Shown here piece by piece: positions 27,103 to 36,481 of a stretch of DNA of 64,000 nt (position 1 is the stretch's first letter; every line of letters begins with the position of its first letter). Source of the DNA: Verrucomicrobiota bacterium (GTDB lineage: Bacteria > Verrucomicrobiota > Verrucomicrobiia > CAIQCK01); NCBI GenBank assembly GCA_016222825.1, contig JACRQF010000009.1, forward strand, positions 1,178,001-1,242,000. Direction: 5' to 3'. A model generated the notes under the pieces. The model saw nothing but the letters and a program-made list of their open reading frames with translations, searched no databases and was not told the origin of the DNA. The translations under genes and the position numbers were made by a program.

Positions 27103-28178
27103 GCATGACCTCGCGCGAACGAGTCCTCACCGCTTTTGCGCATGAGAAACCCGACCGCGTGCCGCGCTGGTGCGGCGCGTCGCCGGAGTTCATCGCGAAG
27201 GCGAAGCGGCAGCTCGGCATTGACGACACGGAGCAACTCTTCGTCCGCTTCGGCGATGACTTCCGGCGCGTGTTCGCGCGCTACGCCGGGCCGAAGGAGT
27301 TCAGCCCGGACGGCGAGCTGTCGGCTGGCGCGACGTATCGCACGATCTTCGGCGTGGAGCGGCACGGCCTCGGCTACGGCCAGCCGACAAGCCATCCGCT
27401 CGCCGACGCGACGGTGAAGCAGGTCCATGATTATCCGTGGCCCGACCCGAAGTGGATGGATGTCTCGCGCATTCGCGATGAGGCGCTGGCGTGGGGCCGG
27501 CGCTACGCAATCCTCGGCGGCGATTGGTCGCCGTTCTGGCACGATGCGATTGACCTGCTCGGCATGGAGAACCTTTACCTCAAGATGTATGACGAGCCGG
27601 AACTGGTGGACGCGGTCGCGCAACATATCGTGGACTTCTACGCCGAAGTGAGCCGGCGCATCTTCGACGCAGCGGTCGGTGCGCTCGACGTGTTCTTCAT
27701 CGGCAACGATTTCGGCGGCCAGACAGGACCGCTGCTCAGCCCGGCTCAGTTCGACCGATTCATGCTGCCGCACTTGAAACGGCTGATTGACCTCGGCCAC
27801 GCCTACAAGCTCAAGGTCCAGCTGCACTGCTGCGGCGGCTTCGAGCCGCTGATGCCGGCGATGATCGCCGCGGGCCTCGACGGCTTGCACGCCATCCAGC
27901 CCTGCTGCGGCGGAATGGACCTCGCGAAGTTGAAGGCGAACTACGGCGGCAAGATTCTCTTCAACGGCGCGATTGATTCGCATCACGTGCTGATTGACGG
28001 CACGCCGGAGTCGGTGCGGCGGCGCACGCGCGAGGTGCTCTCGATCATGATGCCCGGCGGCGGCTACATCGCCGGCGCAAGCCATGATTACATCCTCGAA
28101 GAGATCCCGGTGGAGAACGTCGTGGCAATGTTCGACGCGGTGGCGGAGTTCGGTGTGTATAAACGGCGAGGAGCATGA
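27099..28178 (+). CDS. Uroporphyrinogen decarboxylase family protein
   Basis: 359 residues in the URO-D barrel fold: MTSRERVLTAFAHEKPDRVP at the N terminus, then DVFFIGNDFGGQTGPLLSP, LHCCGGFEPLMPAMIAAGLD and IQPCCGGMDLAKL. It lacks the heme-pathway signature of true HemE. Sequence and context place it with URO-D-like proteins that often sit with sugar-utilisation genes and whose reactions are mostly unknown; some relatives are corrinoid methyltransferases. Cys-Cys pairs near the barrel could bind metal. It is translationally coupled to the flanking genes. Confidence 0.8.
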   Translation: MSMTSRERVLTAFAHEKPDRVPRWCGASPEFIAKAKRQLGIDDTEQLFVRFGDDFRRVFARYAGPKEFSPDGELSAGATYRTIFGVERHGLGYGQPTSHPLADATVKQVHDYPWPDPKWMDVSRIRDEALAWGRRYAILGGDWSPFWHDAIDLLGMENLYLKMYDEPELVDAVAQHIVDFYAEVSRRIFDAAVGALDVFFIGNDFGGQTGPLLSPAQFDRFMLPHLKRLIDLGHAYKLKVQLHCCGGFEPLMPAMIAAGLDGLHAIQPCCGGMDLAKLKANYGGKILFNGAIDSHHVLIDGTPESVRRRTREVLSIMMPGGGYIAGASHDYILEEIPVENVVAMFDAVAEFGVYKRRGA

Positions 28179-29869
28179 GCATGGACAACCAAGTGAAGTT
28201 CGGCGCGGTGGACCTCGCGGTGCTGGTCGTTTACCTCGTGGGCGTGGTGGCGTTCGGCCTCTACATGGGGTGGCGACAACGGCAGCGCTCGCGCACGGGC
28301 GAGGGTTATTTTCTCGCAGGGCATTCGCTGAGTTGGTTCACCATCGGGCTGGCGCTGTTCTCGACCAACATCTCCGCGCTGCACCTCGTCTCGCTCGCGC
28401 AGCAGGGCTACATCAACGGGCTGGTCTATGGGAACTTCGAGTGGATGGCGGCGTTCACGCTCATCGTCCTCGCGTTCTTCTTCGCGCCGTTCTACATCAA
28501 GACCCGCGTGCCGACGCTGCCGGACTTCCTCGAACGACGCTACGGGCGCGGCTGCCGCGATTTCCTTGCCGTCATCTCGATCCTCAACGCCATCTTCCTG
28601 CACATCGGCTTCTCGCTCTACGCCGGGGCGCTGATCCTGCACGCGCTGTTCGGCATCAACGTCTGGGTCTCGGTCATCACCATCACGGCGCTGACCGGCC
28701 TCTACGCGGCGGTCGGCGGCCTGACAGCGGTTGTGATGACAGAATCGGTCGGCACGGTCGTGCTGCTCGCCGGCTCGTTCCTCATCACGCTTTTCGGCGT
28801 CATCAAATGCGGCGGACTCGGCGAGACATGGCGGCTCATCGGCGAGGCGGGCAAACATTTCCCCGCGGCAACGACCTCCGTGCTGCGGCCCGCGGGCGAT
28901 CCGTCCGGGATGCCGTGGTTTGCCATGATGCTCGGCTATCCGGTCATCAGCATCTGGTATTGGTGCGCCGACCAGACGATCGTGCAGCGCGTGCTCGGCG
29001 CGAAGTCGGAAAACGACGCCCGCAACGGCGCGCTCTTCGCGGGCTTCATCAAGATCCTGCCGGTGTTCGTCTTCGTGCTGCCGGGTCTCATCTACCTCGG
29101 CCTGACCTACCAAAACCCCGTCACGAAGACCGACGAGGTCTATGCAACGATGATCCAGGACCTGCTGCCGCTCGGCCTGCGCGGCGTCATCGCGGCGGCG
29201 CTGCTGGCGGCGCTCATGGGTCCGATCTCCGGCTCGCTCAACTCGATGGCGACTCTCTTCAGCTACGACCTCTACCGCCGCGTGCGCCCCCAGGCTTCGG
29301 AGCGCGAGACCATCCACGTCGGCCGGATCGCCACGCTTTTCGGCATCGTGCTGGCCATCGTTTGGACGCCGCTGGTGGCGAACTTCAAGACCATCTTCGA
29401 CGGCATCGCGATGCTCTTGTGTTTCATCGCGCCACCGGTTTCGGCGGTGTTCTTTTGGGGAGTCTTCTGGAAAGGCGCGAGTTACCGCGGCGCGCTGGCG
29501 ACGCTCTGGGGCGGATTTGTCATTTGCCTGACGACCTTCCTGCTCTTCTACGCGCCGATGGACTGGGCCAAGTCGCTCGGTTGCGCGGGCTGGCTGGACC
29601 TGTTGACGTGGTTCGACGACTGCGTCGTGAAGGCTTACTACATCAACTACATGGTGATGTCGTTCGTGCTGTTCGTCATTTGCAGCGTCATCCTCCACGC
29701 CGTCTCGCGGACGCATCCCGACGCGCCATCGGCCGAGCGCGAGGCGTTGACGTGGGCGCATCCGTTCGACGCCCTCAAGGGCGAGGCGTGGCCGGGCATT
29801 GGAAATTACCGCGTGCTGGCGGGCGTGCTTTTCGCCACAATGGTGGCGCTCTACGTGATCTTCAGGTGA
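28175..29869 (+). CDS. Sodium:solute symporter (SSS family)
   Basis: 564 residues with roughly 13-14 hydrophobic transmembrane segments. The SSS hallmarks are FLAGHSLSWFTIGLALFSTNISALHLVSLAQQGY near the N terminus, YAAVGGLTAVVMTES in the middle, and IAAALLAALMGPISGSLNSMATLFSYDLYRR. It is most like the sugar/inositol or sialic acid transporters of the family; the substrate is not fixed by sequence. It overlaps the URO-D-like gene by 4 bp. Rhamnose or another deoxysugar is a reasonable guess because the operon starts with a rhamnose-mutarotase-like gene. Confidence 0.9.
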   Translation: MSMDNQVKFGAVDLAVLVVYLVGVVAFGLYMGWRQRQRSRTGEGYFLAGHSLSWFTIGLALFSTNISALHLVSLAQQGYINGLVYGNFEWMAAFTLIVLAFFFAPFYIKTRVPTLPDFLERRYGRGCRDFLAVISILNAIFLHIGFSLYAGALILHALFGINVWVSVITITALTGLYAAVGGLTAVVMTESVGTVVLLAGSFLITLFGVIKCGGLGETWRLIGEAGKHFPAATTSVLRPAGDPSGMPWFAMMLGYPVISIWYWCADQTIVQRVLGAKSENDARNGALFAGFIKILPVFVFVLPGLIYLGLTYQNPVTKTDEVYATMIQDLLPLGLRGVIAAALLAALMGPISGSLNSMATLFSYDLYRRVRPQASERETIHVGRIATLFGIVLAIVWTPLVANFKTIFDGIAMLLCFIAPPVSAVFFWGVFWKGASYRGALATLWGGFVICLTTFLLFYAPMDWAKSLGCAGWLDLLTWFDDCVVKAYYINYMVMSFVLFVICSVILHAVSRTHPDAPSAEREALTWAHPFDALKGEAWPGIGNYRVLAGVLFATMVALYVIFR

Positions 29870-29882
29870 GGGCCGTGATTTC

Positions 29883-31349
29883 TCAGCGCGGCAGCTTGCG
29901 GTCGTGCAGCGGCTCGCCCTCGGGCGGGAGCACCGGCATCTGGAGCGCGCCGGACTTGCCGAGTTCGTCGAACATCTGCTTCTTCAACTTCGCAATCTGC
30001 TCCTGATACGACGGCACGGCGATGAGGTTGTGGCGCTCATGCGGGTCGGTCTGGAGGTCGTGGAAACTGTCCTTGTCCCAGAGGCCGTGGTAGTAGATGT
30101 ATTTCCAGCGGTCGGTGCGGATGGCGAACGTCGTCGGCGTGGCGGGGAAGTTCCACTCCCAGTGATACTCGTAGAGGATGTGGTCGCGCCACGGCACCTC
30201 GCGGCCCTGGAGCAGCGGCCAGAACGAGCGGCCGTCCATGCGCGGCGTCTTCGCGGGCTGCGCGACACCGGCGGCTTCGAGCAGCGTTGGCGCGATGTCT
30301 ATGTTCTGCACCATCTGTTTCACGACCGTGCCGGGCTTGATACGGCCTGGCGCGCGCGCCAGCAACGGCACGCGGATGCTCGTCTCGAACGCGTCGCGCT
30401 TGTCATAGAAGCCGTGCTCGCCGAGCGCGAAACCGTTGTCGCCCATATAGACCACCAGCGTTGAGTCGCGCAGGCCCGTGTCGTCGAGTTGCTTCAGCAC
30501 GCGGCCGACGTTCTCGTCAATCGTGTGGACCGCTTCGCTGTAGCGGCGGAACAAATCCTCGAACGACGGCACGGGGTCTTTGTCGAACCGGCCCGTCTCC
30601 ATGTGGTCCACGCCGTGGATGCCGTAGCGCCGCTCGCGCACCCAGCGCGGCTGCGTCGCGTAGTTCTCCTCGGTGTTCGCCATCGTCGGCGGGTAACGCA
30701 CCGACGCTTTGTCGTAGCGTCCGCGATGGCGCGGCGCTGGCTCGAACGGGAAGTGCGGCGCCTTGAACGAAAGATAGACGAAGAACGGTTTCCCGCCGCG
30801 CGCACGCATCCACTCTAGCGCGAGGTCGGTGAGCACGTCGGTGCTGTAGCCTTTGAACTGCCGCCGCGTGCCATTCACGTTCAGCGTCGGGTCGCCGTAT
30901 TCGCCCTGGCCGCGAAAGCCCGCCCAGTGGTCGAACCCCTTGCGCGGTTCGTCGCTGTCGTGGCCCATGTGCCATTTGCCGAAGAACGCCGTCTCGTAGC
31001 CCGCCCCGCGCAGATATTCCGGGAGGAACCGAATGCCCGCCGGCTCGGGACGCTGGTTGTCCACGACGCGGTGGTGGTGCATGTATTGGCCGGTAAGGAT
31101 CGAGGCGCGGCTCGGCGAGCAGAGCGAAGTGCTCACGAACGCGTTGCGCAGATGCGCGCCCTCCTTCGCGAGCCTGTCGAGGTTCGGCGTCTCCAGGAAC
31201 TTCGGCGCTTCCGGCATGAAGCCGAGCCAGTCCCAGCGATGGTCGTCGCTGAGGATGAAGATGATGTTGCGCGGCTTCTCGGCCGCAAATGCCGTTGCGC
31301 CGAGGCTGACGGCCACGGTGAGCATCAGGAGATGGAATCGTGTTTTCAT
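29883..31349 (-). CDS. Secreted sulfatase
   Basis: 488 residues with a signal peptide (TVAVSLGATAFAAE). Metal-binding DD is at 35-36 (FILSDDHRWD). The formylglycine-site motif CSPSR has Cys at 77, and the second block is GYETAFFGKWHMG. Cys in that position is matured to formylglycine by an FGE or anSME maturase, which is not in this window. It likely desulfates an extracellular or periplasmic polysaccharide. It overlaps the upstream sulfatase by 4 bp and converges with the SSS transporter. Substrate subfamily is not determined. Confidence 0.93.
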   Translation of the reverse strand: MKTRFHLLMLTVAVSLGATAFAAEKPRNIIFILSDDHRWDWLGFMPEAPKFLETPNLDRLAKEGAHLRNAFVSTSLCSPSRASILTGQYMHHHRVVDNQRPEPAGIRFLPEYLRGAGYETAFFGKWHMGHDSDEPRKGFDHWAGFRGQGEYGDPTLNVNGTRRQFKGYSTDVLTDLALEWMRARGGKPFFVYLSFKAPHFPFEPAPRHRGRYDKASVRYPPTMANTEENYATQPRWVRERRYGIHGVDHMETGRFDKDPVPSFEDLFRRYSEAVHTIDENVGRVLKQLDDTGLRDSTLVVYMGDNGFALGEHGFYDKRDAFETSIRVPLLARAPGRIKPGTVVKQMVQNIDIAPTLLEAAGVAQPAKTPRMDGRSFWPLLQGREVPWRDHILYEYHWEWNFPATPTTFAIRTDRWKYIYYHGLWDKDSFHDLQTDPHERHNLIAVPSYQEQIAKLKKQMFDELGKSGALQMPVLPPEGEPLHDRKLPR

Positions 31350-32749
31350 GGCGATGGATTGGGTTTCGGCTCGCGCCAGCGCGCGGCGACGTCATCGAAC
31401 CACGCCTCATACTGCTTCTTCATCTTCTCGACGATGGCTGGCTGTTGCGAGGCGAGGTTTTTCGTTTCGCCGGGATCGGCGGCGAGATCGTAAAGCTCAT
31501 GGCGCGGCGCGCCCTCGATGCTGCGCTCGCCCCGGCCCTGCAAACGGCACAGCTCGGCATAGCGGTCGCGGATGTGCTTTTGGTTCGGCGCGTCCATGCC
31601 GCAGGGTTGCGCCAGCTTCCAACGCTCCGTCACCGCGCACCACGCATGGCCGCGCCTCGGCTGCTGGCCGCTGTCCCATTGGAAGAACAGCGTCCGCTCC
31701 GGCCAGTCCGCCGCTGGATTTCGCAGCAACGACAGGAAGCTGCGCCCATCGAGTTTCACGCCAGCCGGCGCGGCGACACCGCACGCTTCAAGAATCGTCG
31801 GCATCACGTCAATGTGCGCCGCCAGCCGCGTGACCTTGGCCGGACTTTTGAATGCCGCCGGCCAGCGCGCGAAGCACGGCACGCGGATGCCGTTCTCATA
31901 GACCGTGCCTTTCAGCCCGTGCAGGCCGGCCATGAACCGGTTCGTCGGCACGGAGCCGGAGCACGGGCCGTTGTCGGCGGTGAACAGCAGCAGCGTGTTA
32001 TCTTCGAGGCCGAGTGCTTTCAGCGTGGCGCGCAACTTGCCGAAGTTGTCGTCCACGCTCCGGAGCATCCCGTAAACCTTGGAGGTGCTCGTTCCCAGCG
32101 CGGCGTAGGGCGCGGCGAGTTCCTCGTCCACCTGCAACGGCGTGTGAATGAGGTTCGCCGGCAGATAGACAAAGAACGGCTTGGCGCGGTTCTTCTTCAC
32201 GAACTCGATGGCCGCGTCGGTGAAGATGTCCATGCAGTAGCCGTTGCGCTTCTCCGGCGTGCCGTTGTGGAACAGATCGGGATTGAAATACTGCCGCATC
32301 GCCGCGCCGGTGTGGACGAGCGCCTCGTCAAATCCCTGCGCGTTCGGCCGCCGTTCGGGGTCGTCGCCAAGGTGCCACTTGCCGAAGATGCCAGTCGCGT
32401 AGCCCGCGCTGCGCAGCGCCTCGGCCACCGTGACCTCCGCCGGGTCCATCTGCGTCGCCTTGCCGAACACGTCGCAGACGCCGGTGCGGAAGTTGTAGCG
32501 GCCGGTCATCAGCGACGCCCGTGTCGGCGAGCAGACCGGGCTGACGTGGAAGTTCGACAACTTCACCGCCTCGCGCGCGAACGCGTCGAGCTGCGGCGTC
32601 TTGACGTGGGGATTGCCGTGGAAGCCGAGGTCGCCGTAGCCCTGGTCGTCGGTGAGAAAGAAGACGACGTTGGGTCTTCGCGCGGCCGCCGCATGGACGG
32701 TGGCCACTGCCAGCAGGCAAACGGCGACATGTTGCAGCCAGCGAATCAT
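31346..32749 (-). CDS. Secreted sulfatase (arylsulfatase-like)
   Basis: 467 residues with a signal peptide (CLLAVATVHAAAARRP). Asp34-Asp35 are in FLTDDQGYGDLGFHGN. The formylglycine motif CSPTR has Cys at 73, and GYATGIFGKWHLGDD follows. It resembles the S1 arylsulfatase group more than the downstream paralog does (the pair differ in the second motif and overall). The stop region overlaps the start of the second sulfatase. The 200 bp upstream of its ATG, up to the kelch gene, may hold their promoter. Confidence 0.93.
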   Translation of the reverse strand: MIRWLQHVAVCLLAVATVHAAAARRPNVVFFLTDDQGYGDLGFHGNPHVKTPQLDAFAREAVKLSNFHVSPVCSPTRASLMTGRYNFRTGVCDVFGKATQMDPAEVTVAEALRSAGYATGIFGKWHLGDDPERRPNAQGFDEALVHTGAAMRQYFNPDLFHNGTPEKRNGYCMDIFTDAAIEFVKKNRAKPFFVYLPANLIHTPLQVDEELAAPYAALGTSTSKVYGMLRSVDDNFGKLRATLKALGLEDNTLLLFTADNGPCSGSVPTNRFMAGLHGLKGTVYENGIRVPCFARWPAAFKSPAKVTRLAAHIDVMPTILEACGVAAPAGVKLDGRSFLSLLRNPAADWPERTLFFQWDSGQQPRRGHAWCAVTERWKLAQPCGMDAPNQKHIRDRYAELCRLQGRGERSIEGAPRHELYDLAADPGETKNLASQQPAIVEKMKKQYEAWFDDVAARWREPKPNPSP

Positions 32750-32949
32750 GGCCGGATTATTACGCGTCCGGCCGAAAAGTGAAAGTCACGGTTTTCGCGG
32801 AGCAGGAGCGGGCGAGGTGGCGATGGGGAGTTGAGCCGACCGCAGTTGTTGGTTTCCTCCCGTCGCTTCACCTGCTGTGCCACAACTCTGCGAAGACGAC
32901 GACCCGGGCGCGGGCGGCGGCCTTGGAAACAACGGACTTCACGTGATGT

Positions 32950-34044
32950 TCAGTGCGAACGGGTTGCCTGAAAAGTCCAGACTTCCGGCGAACGCACGCC
33001 GGGCCGCGCCTCGCCGCCGGGGACGACAACGTGACCGTTCCACTCGATGGCTGTGGTGGTCACGAGCGAGAACGGCACTTCGCCGGCAACACGCCACGCG
33101 TCGTCTTTCGCGTCGTAAGCCAGCACGTCGCGCGGGAAACCTTTGTGCGCTGTCGGCGGCGTGTTCACCTGTGCGCCAGTGTCGCCGCCGAGGACGAGTG
33201 GCGTGCCGTTGACAACCGGCGCGGGTGACGGTGCAGCCACGGACACGCGCGGCAAGTCGGCAATGCGACGCCAGCCCTGGCCCGGCGTGTAGCGATAAGC
33301 GTCCCGAAGCCACTCGCGCACCGGCTTGCCGTCCGCTCCCGCGCGCAACGCAGCGCCGCTGAAGAGGAAGAACGAGCCATCGCACGCGCCTGCTGTCGCC
33401 AGCATCCGCTCACGACCGGGCCACGGCTCCAACTCGCGCCAGCCAGGCTTTGTGTTCGTGATATCCAGCGACCAGAATGTCCTCAGCGCAGCCGTCGCGT
33501 CGGGCGTCGCGATGCCGCCCGCGACGTAGAGAGTGTTACCCACGAGCGCGCCGCTGAAGTTTGCGCATGGCCGCGGCAGCGACGGTAGCGGCACCGCGGC
33601 GAGTTTGCCGTCGCGCCAACTCAGCAGGAACACGTCGGCGTGATGACCTTGCGCGCTGCTGCCGCCGACGCAGATGACGCCGTCCTTCGTGGTCACGGAG
33701 ACGCCGTAGCCGAGCGGGCGTGGCAGTTTGCCGGCGAGCCGCCACGCGCCGTCCGGCTTCTCCAACACGAAAACCGAGTCATACCAAATCTTCGTCCCTC
33801 CTTCCCACGGACGCCTGTCGGGAAAGTTTGCGCCGCCCGCGACGAGCAACGCGCCGCCGCTGACGCCGGCAAACGAGCCGGCAAAACCTTCGCGGTCGGG
33901 GATGGATGGCAACTGGCTCCAACGGGATGAAAGCGTCATAGATTCAGGCCCTTCGGCAAAACTCGCAACCGCAACGCAGCAAACTGCGGCCTGCGCGAGG
34001 AAGTGCGCGCTTCGCGAAGCAGGCGTTCGCGCCCAGGTGATCAT
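32950..34044 (-). CDS. Kelch-propeller mutarotase-like protein (NanM-like)
   Basis: 364 residues with kelch repeats: GALLVAGGANFPD, DGVICVGGSSAQ, GNTLYVAGGIA, GTPLVLGGDTGAQV and GHVVVPGGEAR, in the cyclically permuted arrangement of NanM. NanM accelerates conversion of alpha to beta sialic acid in the periplasm. The N-terminal region from the ATG at 34044 has a hydrophobic stretch (AQAAVCCVAVASFA) that may be a signal peptide. It overlaps the dehydrogenase gene by 4 bp (ATGA). With the BNR/sialidase and AGE-epimerase genes it fits sialic acid or related sugar use. Confidence 0.8.
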   Translation of the reverse strand: MITWARTPASRSAHFLAQAAVCCVAVASFAEGPESMTLSSRWSQLPSIPDREGFAGSFAGVSGGALLVAGGANFPDRRPWEGGTKIWYDSVFVLEKPDGAWRLAGKLPRPLGYGVSVTTKDGVICVGGSSAQGHHADVFLLSWRDGKLAAVPLPSLPRPCANFSGALVGNTLYVAGGIATPDATAALRTFWSLDITNTKPGWRELEPWPGRERMLATAGACDGSFFLFSGAALRAGADGKPVREWLRDAYRYTPGQGWRRIADLPRVSVAAPSPAPVVNGTPLVLGGDTGAQVNTPPTAHKGFPRDVLAYDAKDDAWRVAGEVPFSLVTTTAIEWNGHVVVPGGEARPGVRSPEVWTFQATRSH

Positions 34045-35000
34045 CGCGCGGCGTTGACCACGTTTTGCGGTTGCCCGCGCAGCCACGCGCGGACGTTTTC
34101 GACGGCAATCTCCATGAGCCGCGCGCGGGCGTTGCGAGTCGCCCATGCAATGTGCGGGGTGATGATGCAGTTCTTCGCGCGCAGGAGAAGATTGCTTGCC
34201 GATGGCGGCTCGGCGGAGAGCACGTCGAGGCCCGCGCCCGCAAGCCGACCGTGGTTGAGCGCGTCGGCGAGATCGGCCTCGTTCACCAAACCGCCACGCG
34301 CGGTGTTGATCAGGAACGCGGTCGGTTTCATCTGCGCCAGCCGCGCAGCGTTGATGAGTTCCTTCGTCTCCGGCGTGAGCGGGCAATGCAGCGTAATCAC
34401 GTCGCTGTCGCGAAGGAGCGTGTCCAAGTCCACGAACTGGGTTTCGCCCTCGCTTTGCGTCGCCCTTCTGACTGATGCCAGCACCTTCATTCCAAACGCC
34501 CGTCCGACTCGCGCCACCGCCCGGCCGATTCGCCCATAGCCGACGATGCCGAGCGTCAGACCGTTCAGTTCCACGAGCGGGAAATCCCAATAGCAGAAGT
34601 CCACCGCCGACGTCCACCGTCCCTCGCGCACCGTCTGCGCGTGATGACCGGTGCGGCTGGCCAGTTCGAGCAGCAGCGCGAACGCCGCCTGAGCGACGTT
34701 GGCCGTGCTGTATTCGGGCACGTTTGTGACGGGGATGCCCCTTTCGCGCGCGGCCTCGATGTCCACCACGTTGTAACCGGTGGCGAGGACGCCGATGTAG
34801 CGCAGTCGCGGCAGCGCGGCAATGACGGCACGGTCGAGGACGGTCTTGTTGGTGACGATGATTTCCGCGTCGCGCGCCCGTTCAACCGTGAGTTCCGGAG
34901 GCGTGCGGTCGTAGGTTTGAAAGTCACTGAGCGTCTTGAACTGTTCCCAGCTCAGATCGCCGGGGTTCAACGTGTAGCCATCGAGGACGACGATCTTCAT
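34041..35000 (-). CDS. D-2-hydroxyacid dehydrogenase (NAD-dependent)
   Basis: 319 residues. The NAD-binding fold has GLTLGIVGYGRIGRAV, and the catalytic residues follow the family: Arg in NTARGGLVNE, Glu in the AEPP region, and His in CIITPHIAWAT. Substrates in the family include glycerate, lactate and phosphoglycerate-like acids. ATG at 35000 (MKIVVLDGYTLNP) is the usual N terminus; an ATG 12 bp upstream would add MVSR. It lies between the kelch protein and an RraA-like protein. Together they could process a keto acid released from a sugar. Confidence 0.9.
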   Translation of the reverse strand: MKIVVLDGYTLNPGDLSWEQFKTLSDFQTYDRTPPELTVERARDAEIIVTNKTVLDRAVIAALPRLRYIGVLATGYNVVDIEAARERGIPVTNVPEYSTANVAQAAFALLLELASRTGHHAQTVREGRWTSAVDFCYWDFPLVELNGLTLGIVGYGRIGRAVARVGRAFGMKVLASVRRATQSEGETQFVDLDTLLRDSDVITLHCPLTPETKELINAARLAQMKPTAFLINTARGGLVNEADLADALNHGRLAGAGLDVLSAEPPSASNLLLRAKNCIITPHIAWATRNARARLMEIAVENVRAWLRGQPQNVVNAAR

Positions 35001-35005
35001 ACGAC

Positions 35006-35779
35006 TTACCATTCACCCTTCCGCTTGAACTTCGCCACCACGTTCTTGCCAAACTGCTTTCCGGCCTCATCCATCGTGTCGAGAATCTCCTGTAGGTTCT
35101 TTCCGGCCGTGCCGCGCGCGGCGGGGATGACCGTGCTGCACTCATTCGCATCCATAAAGCGCGCCGCTTCGAGCAGGTGCTTCTCTTCGCCGAAGGGGAT
35201 GGCGAGGAAACCGTGTTTGTCCGCGTGGATGAGTTGGCCCGGCTCTATGCGACGACCGAAAGCTTCAACGGGACAGTTCCACCGGATCGGATGCACGAAC
35301 GCGTGGCCCACGCTGAGCCGGCGGGCGAGCGCTTTGAAACCGGCGTTGCACATTTCGTCGAGATCGCGAATGGCACCGTCGGTGATCGTGCCGACGCAGC
35401 CGAGCGCACGATGGGTGTTGCTGCTGACCTCGCCCCAGAACGCGCCGATGGTGCGCGGCTTGTCGAGGTCCTGCACGACGACAATCTTCGGCCCCGGCAC
35501 GCTCGCGACGTAGCGACGATACTGGCTCCAGCCCTGCGGATTGGCCTCGCGATGCTTCACGTTGCTCGGCTCGACCACGACCGTTACCGCGTAGCCGACC
35601 ATCGGCCCCATTTGCGGCATGAAGTCACGGCATTCTTCGAGATTGAAGCCATCCGCGCCGGCGTTGTGGCGGGTGATCTGTTCCCAGCCGTTATAGATCG
35701 TCGGCGTGTTCCAGCGTTTGAGTTGAAGCATCTCGGCGTGAGACAAACACACCGAGGTTGATGCGTTCTTGGTCTTCAT
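35006..35779 (-). CDS. RraA-family protein (possible aldolase)
   Basis: 257 residues. The RraA fold signature is visible as GCVGTITDGAIRDLDEM, close to the usual G-x-x-x-T-D-G-x-x-R-D pattern, with RPAHADKHGFLAIP-like C-terminal segments. Family members are HMG/CHA aldolases or oxaloacetate decarboxylases acting on branched or hydroxy keto acids; RNase E regulators form one small branch. Context with a 2-hydroxyacid dehydrogenase suggests an aldolase step in sugar-acid breakdown. It shares one base (35779) with the SGNH gene. Confidence 0.82.
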   Translation of the reverse strand: MKTKNASTSVCLSHAEMLQLKRWNTPTIYNGWEQITRHNAGADGFNLEECRDFMPQMGPMVGYAVTVVVEPSNVKHREANPQGWSQYRRYVASVPGPKIVVVQDLDKPRTIGAFWGEVSSNTHRALGCVGTITDGAIRDLDEMCNAGFKALARRLSVGHAFVHPIRWNCPVEAFGRRIEPGQLIHADKHGFLAIPFGEEKHLLEAARFMDANECSTVIPAARGTAGKNLQEILDTMDEAGKQFGKNVVAKFKRKGEW

Positions 35780-36468
35780 TAGGGTTGTTTCGCTGACTTT
35801 GGCAGCACTGCTTCGATCTCGATAGCAACTTTCTTCGCCAGAAAGGCAGAACCTTCGTCGGTATAGTGGACGTCTCGCGGCTTCTGCATCTTGCCGCGTT
35901 CCGGTGTGATGCAGGCATTAAGATCGTTGATGCGAACACCGTTGGCTTCCATGATCTTCCTGGCAATGGCGTTGTATTCGCCTTCGTCGCCAAACCGGCG
36001 CCCCGGTTGCAGTTCGCCATCGGGAATCGGCGTGATGGTGGCCCAGATGAGTTTCGCGCCGGTGGCCTTCAGCTTCGCGACCAACTCGCGCAGGTTCTTC
36101 TCGTAGTCGGCCGGCTCCACCTGCCGCTTGCCGTCGGGCATGAACTTCAGGTCGTGGATGCCCCAATTGAAGTGGATGACGTCCCACTTCTCCTTGCCGA
36201 GCCATCGGTCAATGTTGGCGATACCGTATTTCGTCGGGCCGCCGTTGTTGGGGATGCGATGGACGTTGACCTTGCCTTCGAGGAGTTTCCGCACCGGCAC
36301 GGTGTAACCCATCGAGATGGAGTCGCCGATGAGCAACACGCGCGGCAATCCGGCGACGTCCTGGACCGGAACGAGCGAGGGATGCGGGGCGGATTTCTTT
36401 GCCGGCGGCGCAGCGGCGGATGCATCGAGTGCGACGAGCAGCGCGAGGAGGCTGAGAAGCGTTTTCAT
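35779..36468 (-). CDS. Secreted SGNH/GDSL hydrolase
   Basis: 229 residues with a signal peptide (SLLALLVALDASAAAP). The SGNH blocks are GDSISMGY (block I, nucleophile Ser), HFNWGIHDLK (block III, where Asn is replaced by His in the GxND-like motif) and DVHYTDEGSAF (block V with Asp and His). It probably removes acetyl or other acyl groups from carbohydrates in the periplasm. It begins 13 bp after the stop of the giant fusion gene, suggesting one transcript. Confidence 0.83.
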   Translation of the reverse strand: MKTLLSLLALLVALDASAAAPPAKKSAPHPSLVPVQDVAGLPRVLLIGDSISMGYTVPVRKLLEGKVNVHRIPNNGGPTKYGIANIDRWLGKEKWDVIHFNWGIHDLKFMPDGKRQVEPADYEKNLRELVAKLKATGAKLIWATITPIPDGELQPGRRFGDEGEYNAIARKIMEANGVRINDLNACITPERGKMQKPRDVHYTDEGSAFLAKKVAIEIEAVLPKSAKQP

Positions 36469-36481
36469 CGTGTCATTCCTT

